DNA of 10,749 nucleotides from Geodermatophilaceae bacterium (lineage in GTDB: Bacteria > Actinomycetota > Actinomycetes > Mycobacteriales > Geodermatophilaceae). This document shows, in pieces, positions 1 through 6,853 of the stretch. Every line of letters begins with the position of its first letter. Position 1 is the first letter of the stretch. The notes beneath the pieces are model-generated. The model had not been told where the DNA came from. It made no database searches and worked only from the letters and a program-made list of their open reading frames with translations. The DNA lies in contig JACCTM010000418.1 in assembly GCA_013812385.1 (NCBI GenBank), positions 1 through 10,749 of the forward strand, in the 5' to 3' direction. The translations under genes were made by a program, and so were the position numbers.

Positions 1-601
1 GGCGAGTGGTGAACTCGAAGTCGTCGTTCCAGAGGAAGTAGTCGACCTCGGGAAGGCCGCGCTCGCGCAGTATTTCGGCCGAACACAGAATTGACACGAA
101 AGATGCCGATCGGATCGCAGTGGCGCCGATCGCCTCGGCCGCGAGCCGCTCGGCCCGGCCCGCGCCGGGTTTGCGGCGCGGAGTGTTCATCGGGTGGTCG
201 CGACCGTCGGTCCAGACGACCCGGCTGGCCACGATCGCCGGGGCCGGACCGGGGTAGTGCCTGCGAGCCTCGAGCAGTGCCTGCAACGCGGTCGGATGCG
301 GGACGGTGTCATCGTCGAGCAACCACACCGCATCGGGAAAGTATTCCAGAGCCCGGACGATGCCCGCTGCGAAACCTCCTGCACCGCCGATGTTTTCCGC
401 GAGTCGAACCACCTCCACCCGACCGGTGAAGCGGTCGGCCAGCATGGTCGCCGTCTCGTCGGTGGAGGCGTTGTCGATGACGAGGATCTGATCCGGCAGG
501 CTGGTCTGGGCGAGGATCGCGCACAGCGATCTCGCCAACAACTCGGCGCGATTCCAGGTCACGACCACCGCGACGACCCCGGACGGCGCGGGTTGGCTCA
601 C
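1..601 (-). CDS. Family 2 glycosyltransferase, GlfT/rhamnosyltransferase-like, 3' part missing
   Basis: This is a GT-A fold glycosyltransferase that would move a sugar from a nucleotide donor to an envelope acceptor at the cytoplasmic membrane. The frame starts at a GTG (601-599) and stays open for 200 codons to the window edge, so the C-terminus is missing. Visible family features, in order, are the N-terminal strand with VVVTWNR (residues 12-18), VIDNASTDET (41-50), ENIGGAGGF (69-77), the metal-binding triad WLLDDDT (D96-D98), the ASFVS segment (166-170) and YFLWNDDFEF (188-197), the likely catalytic acidic patch. This motif order matches the GT2 subfamily that includes galactofuranosyl- and rhamnosyltransferases of actinobacterial cell walls. 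The donor and acceptor cannot be read from the sequence. The GTG overlaps the sepIVA stop by 4 nt (GTGA) and there is little Shine-Dalgarno sequence, so translation is probably coupled. The family assignment is secure; the exact substrate is open. Confidence 0.88.
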   Translation of the reverse strand, partial: MSQPAPSGVVAVVVTWNRAELLARSLCAILAQTSLPDQILVIDNASTDETATMLADRFTGRVEVVRLAENIGGAGGFAAGIVRALEYFPDAVWLLDDDTVPHPTALQALLEARRHYPGPAPAIVASRVVWTDGRDHPMNTPRRKPGAGRAERLAAEAIGATAIRSASFVSILCSAEILRERGLPEVDYFLWNDDFEFTTR

Positions 602-1281
602 TCCGGCGCTGCGGCGGGGCGGCCGGGTCCAGCGGGTCTGCGAGCTCCGACATTGGCCCGCCCATGTTCGACCGAGCGGAGCAGGTGGGACAACATGGCT
701 TCGAAGTCGGCGAGCTTGGCATCCACGTAGCTGTCGACTTCCCGGCGCATCACGTCGGCCTCGGCGGCTGTGGCCGCGCCCAGCTCGTCGGCCCGGGACA
801 CCGCACTGCGGTAGATCTCGCTCTCGCTGATCAGCCGCTCCCGCTCGCTGTGACCCTGAGCCAATAGCTCGTCGTGCTCCTGTTGGGCCTGCGCGATGAC
901 GTCGGCACGGAGGCGGGTTCCCTCGCTGACCAGCCGCTCGTGTTCGCGCTGTCCGAGCGCCAGCAGCTCGGCCTGGCGTTGCACGGCGATGGCCTGGACG
1001 TCCTCCGCGTCCGCTCGCACGCGAGCGGCCAGCGCGTCGGCCTCCTGCCTGGCACGTGAGGTGATCCGATCGGCTTCCACCTGCGCGGCATCGAGCACCT
1101 CGCCCCTACGGTCGAGGACCGCTTTGGCCTGGATGACCGCCGGCGGCAGCCGATCCCGCAGCTCGTCGAGCAGGTCGAGGACATGGTCGCGGGGCACCAT
1201 GGCCGAGGTGGACATCGGCACGCCGCGAGCCTGCTCAATCATCGTGACGATCTCGTCCAGCGTGTCGTAGATGCGATCCAT
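598..1281 (-). CDS. sepIVA: DivIVA-like coiled-coil septation/growth protein, SepIVA family
   Basis: A 227-residue cytoplasmic scaffold-type protein. The N-terminus begins MDRIYDTLDEI and continues with EQARGVPMS and VVLDLLDEL-like segments typical of the actinobacterial DivIVA-like family, whose mycobacterial member SepIVA (MSMEG_2416/Rv2927c) is needed for septation and normal pole growth. Residues about 58-195 form a long Ala/Glu/Arg-rich coiled coil. It is followed by EVDSYVDAKLADFEAMLSHLL (about 180-200), a conserved helical block of the family, and a short Pro/Ala/Arg tail. No membrane segment is visible. The ATG at 1281 has AGAGAGG about 8 nt upstream, inside the end of coaD, with only 3 nt between the coaD stop and this start. 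The ortholog call rests on recalled N- and C-terminal family sequence rather than an alignment. The alternative is a generic DivIVA or ATP-synthase-b-like coiled coil. Its usual partners in many relatives are yceD, rpmF and rnc; here a glycosyltransferase follows instead. Confidence 0.85.
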   Translation of the reverse strand: MDRIYDTLDEIVTMIEQARGVPMSTSAMVPRDHVLDLLDELRDRLPPAVIQAKAVLDRRGEVLDAAQVEADRITSRARQEADALAARVRADAEDVQAIAVQRQAELLALGQREHERLVSEGTRLRADVIAQAQQEHDELLAQGHSERERLISESEIYRSAVSRADELGAATAAEADVMRREVDSYVDAKLADFEAMLSHLLRSVEHGRANVGARRPAGPGRPAAAPE

Positions 1282-1284
1282 CGG

Positions 1285-1764
1285 CTAATCCTCTCTGCGC
1301 TCGCGAAGCCGTTCGAGCACCGGTGCCGGGACGAGATGGGAGACGTCGCCGCCGAAATGCGAGACGGCCTTGATCAGGCTGGAAGACAGATGACCGTGCT
1401 CAGGTCCGGTCGGCATGAACACGGTTTCGATCCCGGTCAGACCGCGGTTCATCTGCGCCATCTGTACCTCGTACTCGAAGTCGCTGATCGCGCGCAAGCC
1501 CTTCACGATCACCTCGATCCCCTGGTCACGGCAGTAGTGCACGAGCAGGCCGTGGAAGGAGTCCACGGTGATCCCCGTGAGGTGCGCGGTGGACTCCCTG
1601 ATCATCGACATCCGGCTGTCGACGTCGAACAAGCCGGCTTTCTCGGGATTGACCAGGACCGCGACGATCAACTCGTCGTAGAGCTGGCCCGCCCGCTCGA
1701 TGATGTCGAGATGGCCGTTGGTGATCGGGTCGAAAGACCCCGGGCAGACCGCTCTTCTCGACAT
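1285..1764 (-). CDS. coaD: Phosphopantetheine adenylyltransferase
   Basis: CoaD transfers AMP from ATP to 4'-phosphopantetheine, giving dephospho-CoA, the penultimate step of coenzyme A synthesis in the cytoplasm. The protein is 159 residues, the normal family length. The nucleotidyltransferase signature is intact: PGSFDPITNGH at residues 8-18 with the TxGH box (T15-H18), the phosphopantetheine/ATP region KGLRAISDFEYE (88-99), and the C-terminal SSSLIK (127-132), which is the family's ISSS/R-type ATP-binding motif. K42 lies at the usual catalytic lysine region (NPEKAG). I chose the ATG at 1764 because MSRRAVCPGSF fits the compact family N-terminus. A GTG at 1782, in frame and overlapping the rsmD stop as GTGA, would add six residues and could be used through coupling. 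coaD next to rsmD is a widely conserved pair. Confidence 0.97.
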   Translation of the reverse strand: MSRRAVCPGSFDPITNGHLDIIERAGQLYDELIVAVLVNPEKAGLFDVDSRMSMIRESTAHLTGITVDSFHGLLVHYCRDQGIEVIVKGLRAISDFEYEVQMAQMNRGLTGIETVFMPTGPEHGHLSSSLIKAVSHFGGDVSHLVPAPVLERLRERRED

Positions 1765-1778
1765 CTGCGAGCCTGCTC

Positions 1779-2354
1779 TCACGGGGCGCGACCGTACCAA
1801 AGCACTGCCTCCCCATAGCGCCGTTCGCGAATCGGCTGCAGCGGTGTCGGCCACACCCACGGGTCGTCGTGGGAGGAGCGCTCGACGACCAGGACCGCCT
1901 GCGCTGCCAGCCACCCCAGTCGGTGCAGGTCCGCGAGGACGCCGCGCAGCTCGTCGGGCGGCAGACGGTACGGCGGGTCGGCGAGGACCACGTCGTACGG
2001 CGATGCTGTTCCGGGGACCTGAGCCGGTTGCGCGGCGGCCAACCGCTGCACCGGGCTGATCACCGCGACGGCCCCCTGCAGGCCCACCGATTCGATGTTC
2101 GCGCGCAGGGTGGCTGCGACCCGACGGTCACCCTCGACGAGCAGGGCGTGAACCGCGCCGCGGGAGAGTGCCTCGAGCCCGAGCGCGCCTGATCCGGCGT
2201 AGAGGTCCAGGACGCGCGCGCCACTCAGCGGCAGAAGCCCGTCGATGCTGGAGAACAGCGCCTCCCGGGCACGATCCGAGGTCGGCCGCGTGACGTCGCC
2301 TCGAGGCACGGCCAGGCGGCGACCACGCGCCACACCCGCCACGATGCGCGTCAC
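1779..2354 (-). CDS. rsmD: 16S rRNA (guanine(966)-N(2))-methyltransferase
   Basis: RsmD methylates N2 of G966 in 16S rRNA using S-adenosylmethionine, acting on the assembling small subunit. The protein is 191 residues. The N-terminal MTRIVAGVARGRRL and the RPTSDRAREALF segment (residues 23-34) are typical of the family. SAM motif I is LDLYAGSGALGLEALSRGA (49-67), the acidic residue binding the ribose is in VEGDRR (72-77), and the catalytic motif IV is ADPPY (124-128). The start is a GTG, 4 nt after the recG stop, with only a weak AAGG upstream, so reinitiation after recG is likely. rsmD followed by coaD is a classic bacterial arrangement. I see nothing missing or unusual. Confidence 0.95.
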   Translation of the reverse strand: MTRIVAGVARGRRLAVPRGDVTRPTSDRAREALFSSIDGLLPLSGARVLDLYAGSGALGLEALSRGAVHALLVEGDRRVAATLRANIESVGLQGAVAVISPVQRLAAAQPAQVPGTASPYDVVLADPPYRLPPDELRGVLADLHRLGWLAAQAVLVVERSSHDDPWVWPTPLQPIRERRYGEAVLWYGRAP

Positions 2355-2358
2355 CGGG

Positions 2359-4674
2359 TCAGGCCTTGTCGAGGTAGTCGGCGCGGTTGTCCTCGGACAG
2401 CCGGGCCACCTGGGCAGCCAGTGCCGGGTGACCGACCAGGTCAGGATCGAGGGCCACCAGGTACGTCGCCTCCTCGCGGGCCTGGGTGATGATCAGTTCG
2501 TCATCGAGCAGGGACAGCAGCCGTAGTCCCGATTGCCGCCCCGACTGCGCAGCACCGAGGATGTTGCCCTCCCGCCGGGAGGCAAGGTCGACGCGGGCCA
2601 ACTCGAAGCCGTCCCGCGTGGCGGCGACTGCGTCCAGTCGAAGGCGGGCCGGACTGTCGGCCGGTGCCTCGGTGACAAGGAGGCAGATCCCTGGGCGTGG
2701 CCCTCGGCCGATCCGGCCACGCAGCTGATGCAACTGGCTGACGCCGAACCGATCCGCGTCCATGATCGCCATGACCGAGGCTTCGGGTACGTCGACGCCT
2801 ACTTCGATGACGGTCGTGGTCACCAGCGCGTCGAGGTCACCGCGGGCGAAGGCCTGCATGATGACGTCCTTGTCGTCCCCGGGCAGCCGGCCGTGCAGGA
2901 CGGCCAGCCGAAGGCTGGCCAGCGGTCCCCCGCGCAACGTGTCGGCCAGGTCGAGAACTGCCAGCGGTGCGCGCCGGGGCGAGCCGGCATCCTCGTCCCC
3001 GGGCGGGGCGTCGTCCTCGGCCGGCGGCTGCGGCGACTCGTCGCCGTCGTCGAGCCTGCCGACTGCACCGTTCCCGGCCGCGCCGGTGCCGATCGCACCG
3101 CTGCCGGTTGCACCGTCGTCGCCGATCCGGGGGCAGACGATGAAGGTTCGGCCGCCGGTTCGCGCTTCTTCGACGATCCGGGTCCAGGCTCGGTCCAGCC
3201 AGCCCGGCTTATCCCGTACCGGCACGACGCTGGTGTTCACCTCGGCCCGGCCCGCGGGCAGCTCGGTGAGAATCGTGGTCTCCAGGTCGCCGTACACGGT
3301 CATCGCCACAGTGCGCGGGATCGGTGTGGCCGTGAGGACCAGGACGTGCGGGGGTGCTGCGGACTTGGCCCGTAGGACATCCCGCTGCTCCACCCCGAAG
3401 CGGTGTTGCTCGTCGATCACCACCAGGCCCAGATCAGCGAACTGCACGACCTCCTCTAGCAGGGCGTGGGTCCCTACGACGATTCCCGCCCCGCCTCCGG
3501 CCGCCTCGGCCAGGGCTGCCCGCCGCGCCTTGACCGAGAGCGAGCCGGTCAACAGCGTGATCCGGGTGGCGTGCTCCTGGGCACCGAACTCGCCGGAGAT
3601 TCCCAGCGGTCCGAGCAGACTCCGAAGGGTCCTCAGATGTTGGGCGGCAAGGACTTCGGTGGGCGCCAGGAAGGCGGCCTGTGCTCCAGCGTCGAGAACC
3701 TGGAGCATCGCGCGCAGGGCCACAACGGTCTTGCCCGATCCGACCTCTCCCTGCAGGAGGCGGTTCATCGGCTTGTGCCCGCCGAGGTCATGGCTGATCT
3801 CAGCGCCGACCACACGTTGTCCCGCGGTCAGCACGAAGGGCAGGCGCGCGTCGAAGGCATCGAGTAGGCCGCCCGCGCGGATCGGCCGTGGAGTCGCGGG
3901 ATTGACTGCCTGGGCGACCCTGCGTCTGGCGAGGGCCACCTGGACGGTGACCGCCTCATCCCATTTCAGCCTGAGCCGGGCCGGCTCGGCCTCGGCCAGC
4001 GACTCCGGTTGATGGATCTGGCGCCAGGCCTCGGTGAGCCCGATCAGTCCGCGACGTTCCCGCATCACTTCGGGCAACGGGTCCTCGACATCGCCGACCG
4101 CGTCCAGGACGAGTCGCACACATTCCGCGATCGTCCACGACTGAATGCCGCGGCTGGCCGGGTAGACCGGAATCAGCTGCGAGGCGTAGGTCAGCGCGCT
4201 CTCGACCTCGTCCACGGGCTCGCCGGGTTCGGAGTCCGGGTCGAGAGCTGGGTTCGTCGCGCCGAAGATCTTGCATTCGGGATGGGCCAGTTGCAACTGG
4301 TTGCCGCGCACGCCGATCTTGCCGGCGAACAGCCCGGTGACGCCGACGGCCAGTTGCTTTGCCCGCCATGGTTGGTTGAAGAACACCAGGGACAGCGAGC
4401 GCCGGCCGTCACCCACCACGACGTCGGTGAGCGTCCCGCGCTTGTTGCGCATCCGGCGCTGGGTCACCGACCTGACTCGAGCCACGATCGTCACCTCGTC
4501 ACCGATCCGCACCGAGGCCAGATCGGTGAGCTTCCCGCGTTCGGCATACCGTCGCGGGTAGTGGCCGAGCAGGTCGTCGACCGAGTGCAGACCCAGTTGC
4601 TCGGCGAGCACCGTCGCGGTCTTGCCCCCGAGCAGCCCGCGAAGCGGACTGTCCCTGGTCACCGCGAGCGTCAT
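2359..4674 (-). CDS. recG: ATP-dependent DNA helicase RecG
   Basis: RecG is a superfamily 2 translocase that remodels stalled replication forks and branched recombination intermediates. The 771-residue protein has the N-terminal wedge/OB region (about 10-140) with a DLLGHYPRRY segment (34-43). The helicase core follows: Walker A GEVGSGKT (309-316), LAPTEVLAAQH (336-346), Walker B DEQHRFGV (421-428), TATPIPRT (448-455), TTVIEVGVDVP (620-630) and LHQLRGRIGRG (648-658). The C-terminal part carries REGNILGAAQSGRQSG (701-716), the actinobacterial form of the family's TRQ-like wedge-coupling block. Between FIVCPRI and the next helicase strand there is a roughly 50-residue Gly/Ala/Asp/Pro-rich insertion (about 518-570) with four xGAxG pentapeptides. 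Its length fits an actinobacterial loop, but the repeat is notable. The ATG overlaps the upstream DAK2 stop (ATGA), with GGAG 5 nt upstream. Confidence 0.97.
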   Translation of the reverse strand: MTLAVTRDSPLRGLLGGKTATVLAEQLGLHSVDDLLGHYPRRYAERGKLTDLASVRIGDEVTIVARVRSVTQRRMRNKRGTLTDVVVGDGRRSLSLVFFNQPWRAKQLAVGVTGLFAGKIGVRGNQLQLAHPECKIFGATNPALDPDSEPGEPVDEVESALTYASQLIPVYPASRGIQSWTIAECVRLVLDAVGDVEDPLPEVMRERRGLIGLTEAWRQIHQPESLAEAEPARLRLKWDEAVTVQVALARRRVAQAVNPATPRPIRAGGLLDAFDARLPFVLTAGQRVVGAEISHDLGGHKPMNRLLQGEVGSGKTVVALRAMLQVLDAGAQAAFLAPTEVLAAQHLRTLRSLLGPLGISGEFGAQEHATRITLLTGSLSVKARRAALAEAAGGGAGIVVGTHALLEEVVQFADLGLVVIDEQHRFGVEQRDVLRAKSAAPPHVLVLTATPIPRTVAMTVYGDLETTILTELPAGRAEVNTSVVPVRDKPGWLDRAWTRIVEEARTGGRTFIVCPRIGDDGATGSGAIGTGAAGNGAVGRLDDGDESPQPPAEDDAPPGDEDAGSPRRAPLAVLDLADTLRGGPLASLRLAVLHGRLPGDDKDVIMQAFARGDLDALVTTTVIEVGVDVPEASVMAIMDADRFGVSQLHQLRGRIGRGPRPGICLLVTEAPADSPARLRLDAVAATRDGFELARVDLASRREGNILGAAQSGRQSGLRLLSLLDDELIITQAREEATYLVALDPDLVGHPALAAQVARLSEDNRADYLDKA
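2902..2920 (-). repeat. Perfect 8-bp inverted repeat inside recG
   Basis: GGCCAGCC and GGCTGGCC flank a 3-nt centre, so the recG mRNA can form an 8-bp GC-rich hairpin with a UUC loop. It lies in codons for the GPLASLRL region (about residues 583-590), between the variable linker and the next helicase motif. No U-tract follows on the minus strand, so it is not an intrinsic terminator. It may be a chance product of high GC. Confidence 0.5.
3058..3117 (-). repeat. recG: Four 15-nt in-frame imperfect tandem repeats in recG (xGAxG linker)
   Basis: Four consecutive 15-nt units encode DGATG, SGAIG, TGAAG and NGAVG (residues 520-539 of RecG). The units share the core GGTGC or GGCGC and differ mainly in the first and fourth codons. 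The unit length is a multiple of three, so copy-number change would keep the frame. The repeat sits in a flexible, acidic insertion between two helicase strands rather than in the catalytic core. Confidence 0.85.
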
Positions 4675-6464
4675 TCGACTCCGATGAGGACGGGTTGGTG
4701 TGGTTGGCCACCCCGGTAGTCCATGACGTCCACGCCGGGATGTGCTTGCCGCAGATGTGCGCGGACCTCGTCGGTGAACCCGATCAGGGCATCCGCGCCG
4801 ATCACCAGCGTGACGAGTTCACCGCCTGCAGACAGCAATCGATCGAGCAGATCGCAGGTGACCTTGACCTGATCGTTCCCAATCAGCACGACATCGCCCT
4901 CGGCCAGACCGAGGACGTCTCCAGCCGCGCACCGGCCGGCCGTGGTCATGGCCTCCCGGGCGGCCACCGTGATCTCGGCCCACCGGGTGGCCGCGGCTGC
5001 CTCGGCCATCGCGATGACGACATCAGCGAAGCGCCGGCTGGGGTCGGCGACGGCGATGGCGGCCAGTCCCTGGACCGGGGACTTGGTCGGCACGACGGCA
5101 ACGTCCTGGCCCCCTTCGCGCGCCTGCGCCGCAGCCACGTCGCCGATCGCCGTCACGGTGGAGTGGTTCGACAGCACGACGACTTCGGCTGCGCCGGTAC
5201 GGCGAATCGCGGCCAGCACATCAGCGGCGGAAGGGTGCCGCGTCGCGCGGCCGTTGACCACTGATGCGCCCTCGATTACCTCGACCCCTTCCCCGGCGAA
5301 CAAGCCGGCCAGTCCGGGTCCCGGCGCGACCGCGACCAGGCCGCGGCCGGACCAGGATCCGGTCAGGACGGTGCGCTCGGATTCTGCCGCCCGGCACACC
5401 GGTGTACCGCCGGTCCCCTGGTCGGCGAACCGGGTCACGCTGATCGAGTGGGGTCGTCCGGCCCGTACGCCGGCCTCGATCGCGGCGCCGACGTCGTCGA
5501 CGTGCACGTGGACCTTCCACAGCGCCGACAACTGGGCGCTCGGCGGCAACTGGGGAGACGACAACGGCTTGCGCGTCGGGCCGGTTCCGACGATGACCAG
5601 TGAGTCGCCGAGAGCAGCGAGGTCGATGCGCATGGCGTCGACCGCGGCGTCGTCGGCGTCGTCCAGCAGAAACTGAACCTCGTACCCGTACGTGATCTCG
5701 AGACCCTGCGGGCGGCCCGGAGCGGACAGATCTGGCACCGGGACTGGCACTGACCCAGCGGCGGGGCCGGGACGTCGCGGGGCCACCGGTGATTGCCTAC
5801 CCGGAGATGCCCTGCCGCGAGAATCATGGCCGACGACAGTTGTGAACAGGGTGTCAAGCAGCACGCAGAGCCCTCGACCACCGGCATCGACGACGCCCGC
5901 ACGGGCAAGCACGGGCAGCAGCGACGGGGTGCGGGCCAGGGCCTGCGCGCCGGCATCCGCGGCCGCACGGGTCACGATCGCCAGCCGCGGCCGCGCCTCC
6001 GTGGAGGCGGCGGCCATCGCAGCATCAGCAGCGGCCCGGGCCACGGTCAGGATGGTGCCCTCGACGGGTACGGCCACGGCTACATAGGCAAGATCGGTTG
6101 CATGCGACAGGGCAACGGCGAGGGCGGCACCGTCGGCCGGGCCCTCACGCCCGAAGCGGTCTGCCAGTCCGCGCAGCAATTGCGAGACGATCACGCCGGA
6201 ATTGCCTCGCGCACCCAGCAGCGCGCCGCGGGCCATCAGGTCCAAGGCTGCGCCCAGCTCGGCCTGGTGATCGCCCTGATCGAGCGCATCTACGGCCGAG
6301 CGCAGCGTCAAGTGCAGGTTCGTGCCGGTGTCCCTGTCTGGCACCGGGTAGACGTTCAGCGCGTCGATCTCGGCAGCGGCCTGAGCCAGCTCGTCGCAGG
6401 CCAATCGCGCCCATCGACGTAGGGCACGAGCATCGAAGACCTGCAACGCTCCCACCTCCGCCAT
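4671..6464 (-). CDS. DAK2-domain protein, FakA/YloV-like fatty acid kinase catalytic subunit
   Basis: The 597-residue protein has an N-terminal DAK2 (DhaL-like) nucleotide-binding domain (about 8-205) and a C-terminal DegV-like/FakA domain (about 260-597). The two are joined by a Pro/Arg/Gly-rich linker (about 218-250). In firmicutes the family phosphorylates fatty acids held by a separate FakB/DegV protein; the role in actinobacteria is less certain. Visible signatures are DALNVYPVPDRDTGTN (34-49), GARGNSGVIVSQLLRG (about 84-99), AGVVDAGGRGL (about 189-199), YGYEVQFLL, KVHVHVDD and PTKSPVQGLAAIAVAD near the C-terminus. The first motif has Arg44 where the usual sequence is Asp-Gly-Asp. The ATG at 6464 has only a weak ribosome site (GGAAG). 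A TTG at codon 7 has GGAGG 8 nt upstream and would give 591 residues, so the start is uncertain. The stop overlaps recG (ATGA). No FakB/DegV carrier gene is in the window. Confidence 0.9.
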   Translation of the reverse strand: MAEVGALQVFDARALRRWARLACDELAQAAAEIDALNVYPVPDRDTGTNLHLTLRSAVDALDQGDHQAELGAALDLMARGALLGARGNSGVIVSQLLRGLADRFGREGPADGAALAVALSHATDLAYVAVAVPVEGTILTVARAAADAAMAAASTEARPRLAIVTRAAADAGAQALARTPSLLPVLARAGVVDAGGRGLCVLLDTLFTTVVGHDSRGRASPGRQSPVAPRRPGPAAGSVPVPVPDLSAPGRPQGLEITYGYEVQFLLDDADDAAVDAMRIDLAALGDSLVIVGTGPTRKPLSSPQLPPSAQLSALWKVHVHVDDVGAAIEAGVRAGRPHSISVTRFADQGTGGTPVCRAAESERTVLTGSWSGRGLVAVAPGPGLAGLFAGEGVEVIEGASVVNGRATRHPSAADVLAAIRRTGAAEVVVLSNHSTVTAIGDVAAAQAREGGQDVAVVPTKSPVQGLAAIAVADPSRRFADVVIAMAEAAAATRWAEITVAAREAMTTAGRCAAGDVLGLAEGDVVLIGNDQVKVTCDLLDRLLSAGGELVTLVIGADALIGFTDEVRAHLRQAHPGVDVMDYRGGQPHQPVLIGVE

Positions 6465-6483
6465 TTCGACCGCTTCCGACGGG

Positions 6484-6499
6484 TGCCCATCGGTGGGCA
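6484..6499. promoter_or_regulatory. Perfect 16-bp inverted repeat in the DAK2 leader, candidate operator
   Basis: TGCCCA and TGGGCA flank a TCGG centre, giving 6-bp perfect arms. The repeat lies 20 nt upstream of the DAK2 ATG and just downstream of a TAGGCT hexamer on the minus strand. It would therefore cover the predicted transcription start and early leader, a normal place for a repressor site. As RNA it is a 6-bp stem with a tetraloop. No regulator can be named from the sequence. Confidence 0.45.
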
Positions 6500-6502
6500 G
6501 CG

Positions 6503-6508
6503 AGCCTA
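6503..6508 (-). promoter_or_regulatory. Candidate -10 element for the DAK2-recG-rsmD-coaD-sepIVA operon
   Basis: The minus strand reads TAGGCT, a good match to the actinobacterial housekeeping -10 form (TAGRRT/TANNNT). It sits 38 nt upstream of the DAK2 ATG and would give a leader of roughly 30 nt. No convincing TTGAC-like -35 is seen at 17-18 nt spacing, which is common in this group. Called from the hexamer and position only. Confidence 0.35.
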
Positions 6509-6575
6509 ATCACCGCCACCGACGGCCCGCGATACCGGCGACGAGGGCCTTCGACGCGCCCCGTGTGGCCGGAAA

Positions 6576-6595
6576 GACCCAGGGTCGGTTATCCT
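6576..6595 (+). promoter_or_regulatory. Candidate rpmB promoter -10 with an overlapping small palindrome
   Basis: TATCCT at 6590-6595 fits a TANNNT -10 element and would give a leader of about 60 nt before the rpmB GTG. Just upstream, GACCC-A-GGGTC (6576-6586) is an 11-bp odd-centred palindrome occupying the -10/-35 spacer, as a repressor site might. The -35 region is weak. I do not see the AT-rich TGAAAATGATTTTCA-like pattern of a Zur box that controls some actinobacterial L28 paralogs. Confidence 0.3.
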
Positions 6596-6661
6596 AGGTC
6601 GCGCTGCCGTGTCCGAACCCGGTGTGCCGTACGTGCCTTCCATCTCGAGGAGTGATCATCC

Positions 6662-6853
6662 GTGGCTGCGGTCTGCGACGTCTGTGGCAAGGGCCCTGGC
6701 TTCGGTAAGTCGGTGTCGCACTCCCATCGGCGCACCTCGCGTCGGTGGAACCCGAACATCCAGACCGTACGGGCCAAGGTGGGCCCGAGCGCACGCAAGC
6801 GGCTCAACGTGTGCACGTCCTGCATCAAGGCTGGCAAGGTCGTCCGCGGCTAG
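6662..6853 (+). CDS. rpmB: 50S ribosomal protein L28
   Basis: L28 is a small basic protein of the large ribosomal subunit. The 63-residue sequence shows the full family pattern: CDVCGKGPGFGKSVSHSHRR (5-24), TSRRWNPNIQ (25-34) and CTSCIKAGKVVRG (51-63). Both CxxC pairs are present (C5/C8 and C51/C54), so this is the zinc-binding (C+) form, as expected of the housekeeping copy rather than the zinc-starvation paralog. The GTG start has GAGGAG (6647-6652) 9 nt upstream. It is divergent from the DAK2 operon, a conserved actinobacterial arrangement. Its TAG stop overlaps the stop of the converging kinase gene within one CTAG. Confidence 0.97.
   Translation: MAAVCDVCGKGPGFGKSVSHSHRRTSRRWNPNIQTVRAKVGPSARKRLNVCTSCIKAGKVVRG

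Noticed and set aside
1765..1914. An N-terminal extension of CoaD from 1914
   Set aside because: The extra 50 residues lie inside rsmD, are Arg/Gly/Ala-rich, and are absent from the compact CoaD family. ATG 1764 gives the normal length.
2902..2920. The recG internal hairpin as an intrinsic terminator
   Set aside because: No T-tract follows on the coding strand, the genes downstream are essential and have no obvious promoter of their own, and GC-rich coding DNA forms such stems by chance.
2762..4012. A 416-codon open frame on the plus strand opposite recG, rich in Ser, Arg and Ala
   Set aside because: It lies wholly antisense to a complete recG with intact helicase motifs. Its composition is the usual by-product of high-GC third positions, and it resembles no family.
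6098..6655. A 185-codon plus-strand open frame ending just before rpmB
   Set aside because: It is antisense to the DAK2 domain and then crosses the divergent promoter region. Pro/Arg/Ala-rich with no family pattern or ribosome site.
6465..6661. A Zur box or other zinc-responsive operator in front of rpmB
   Set aside because: No AT-rich TGAAAATGATTTTCA-like site is present, and the L28 here is the zinc-binding form, which is normally not Zur-repressed.
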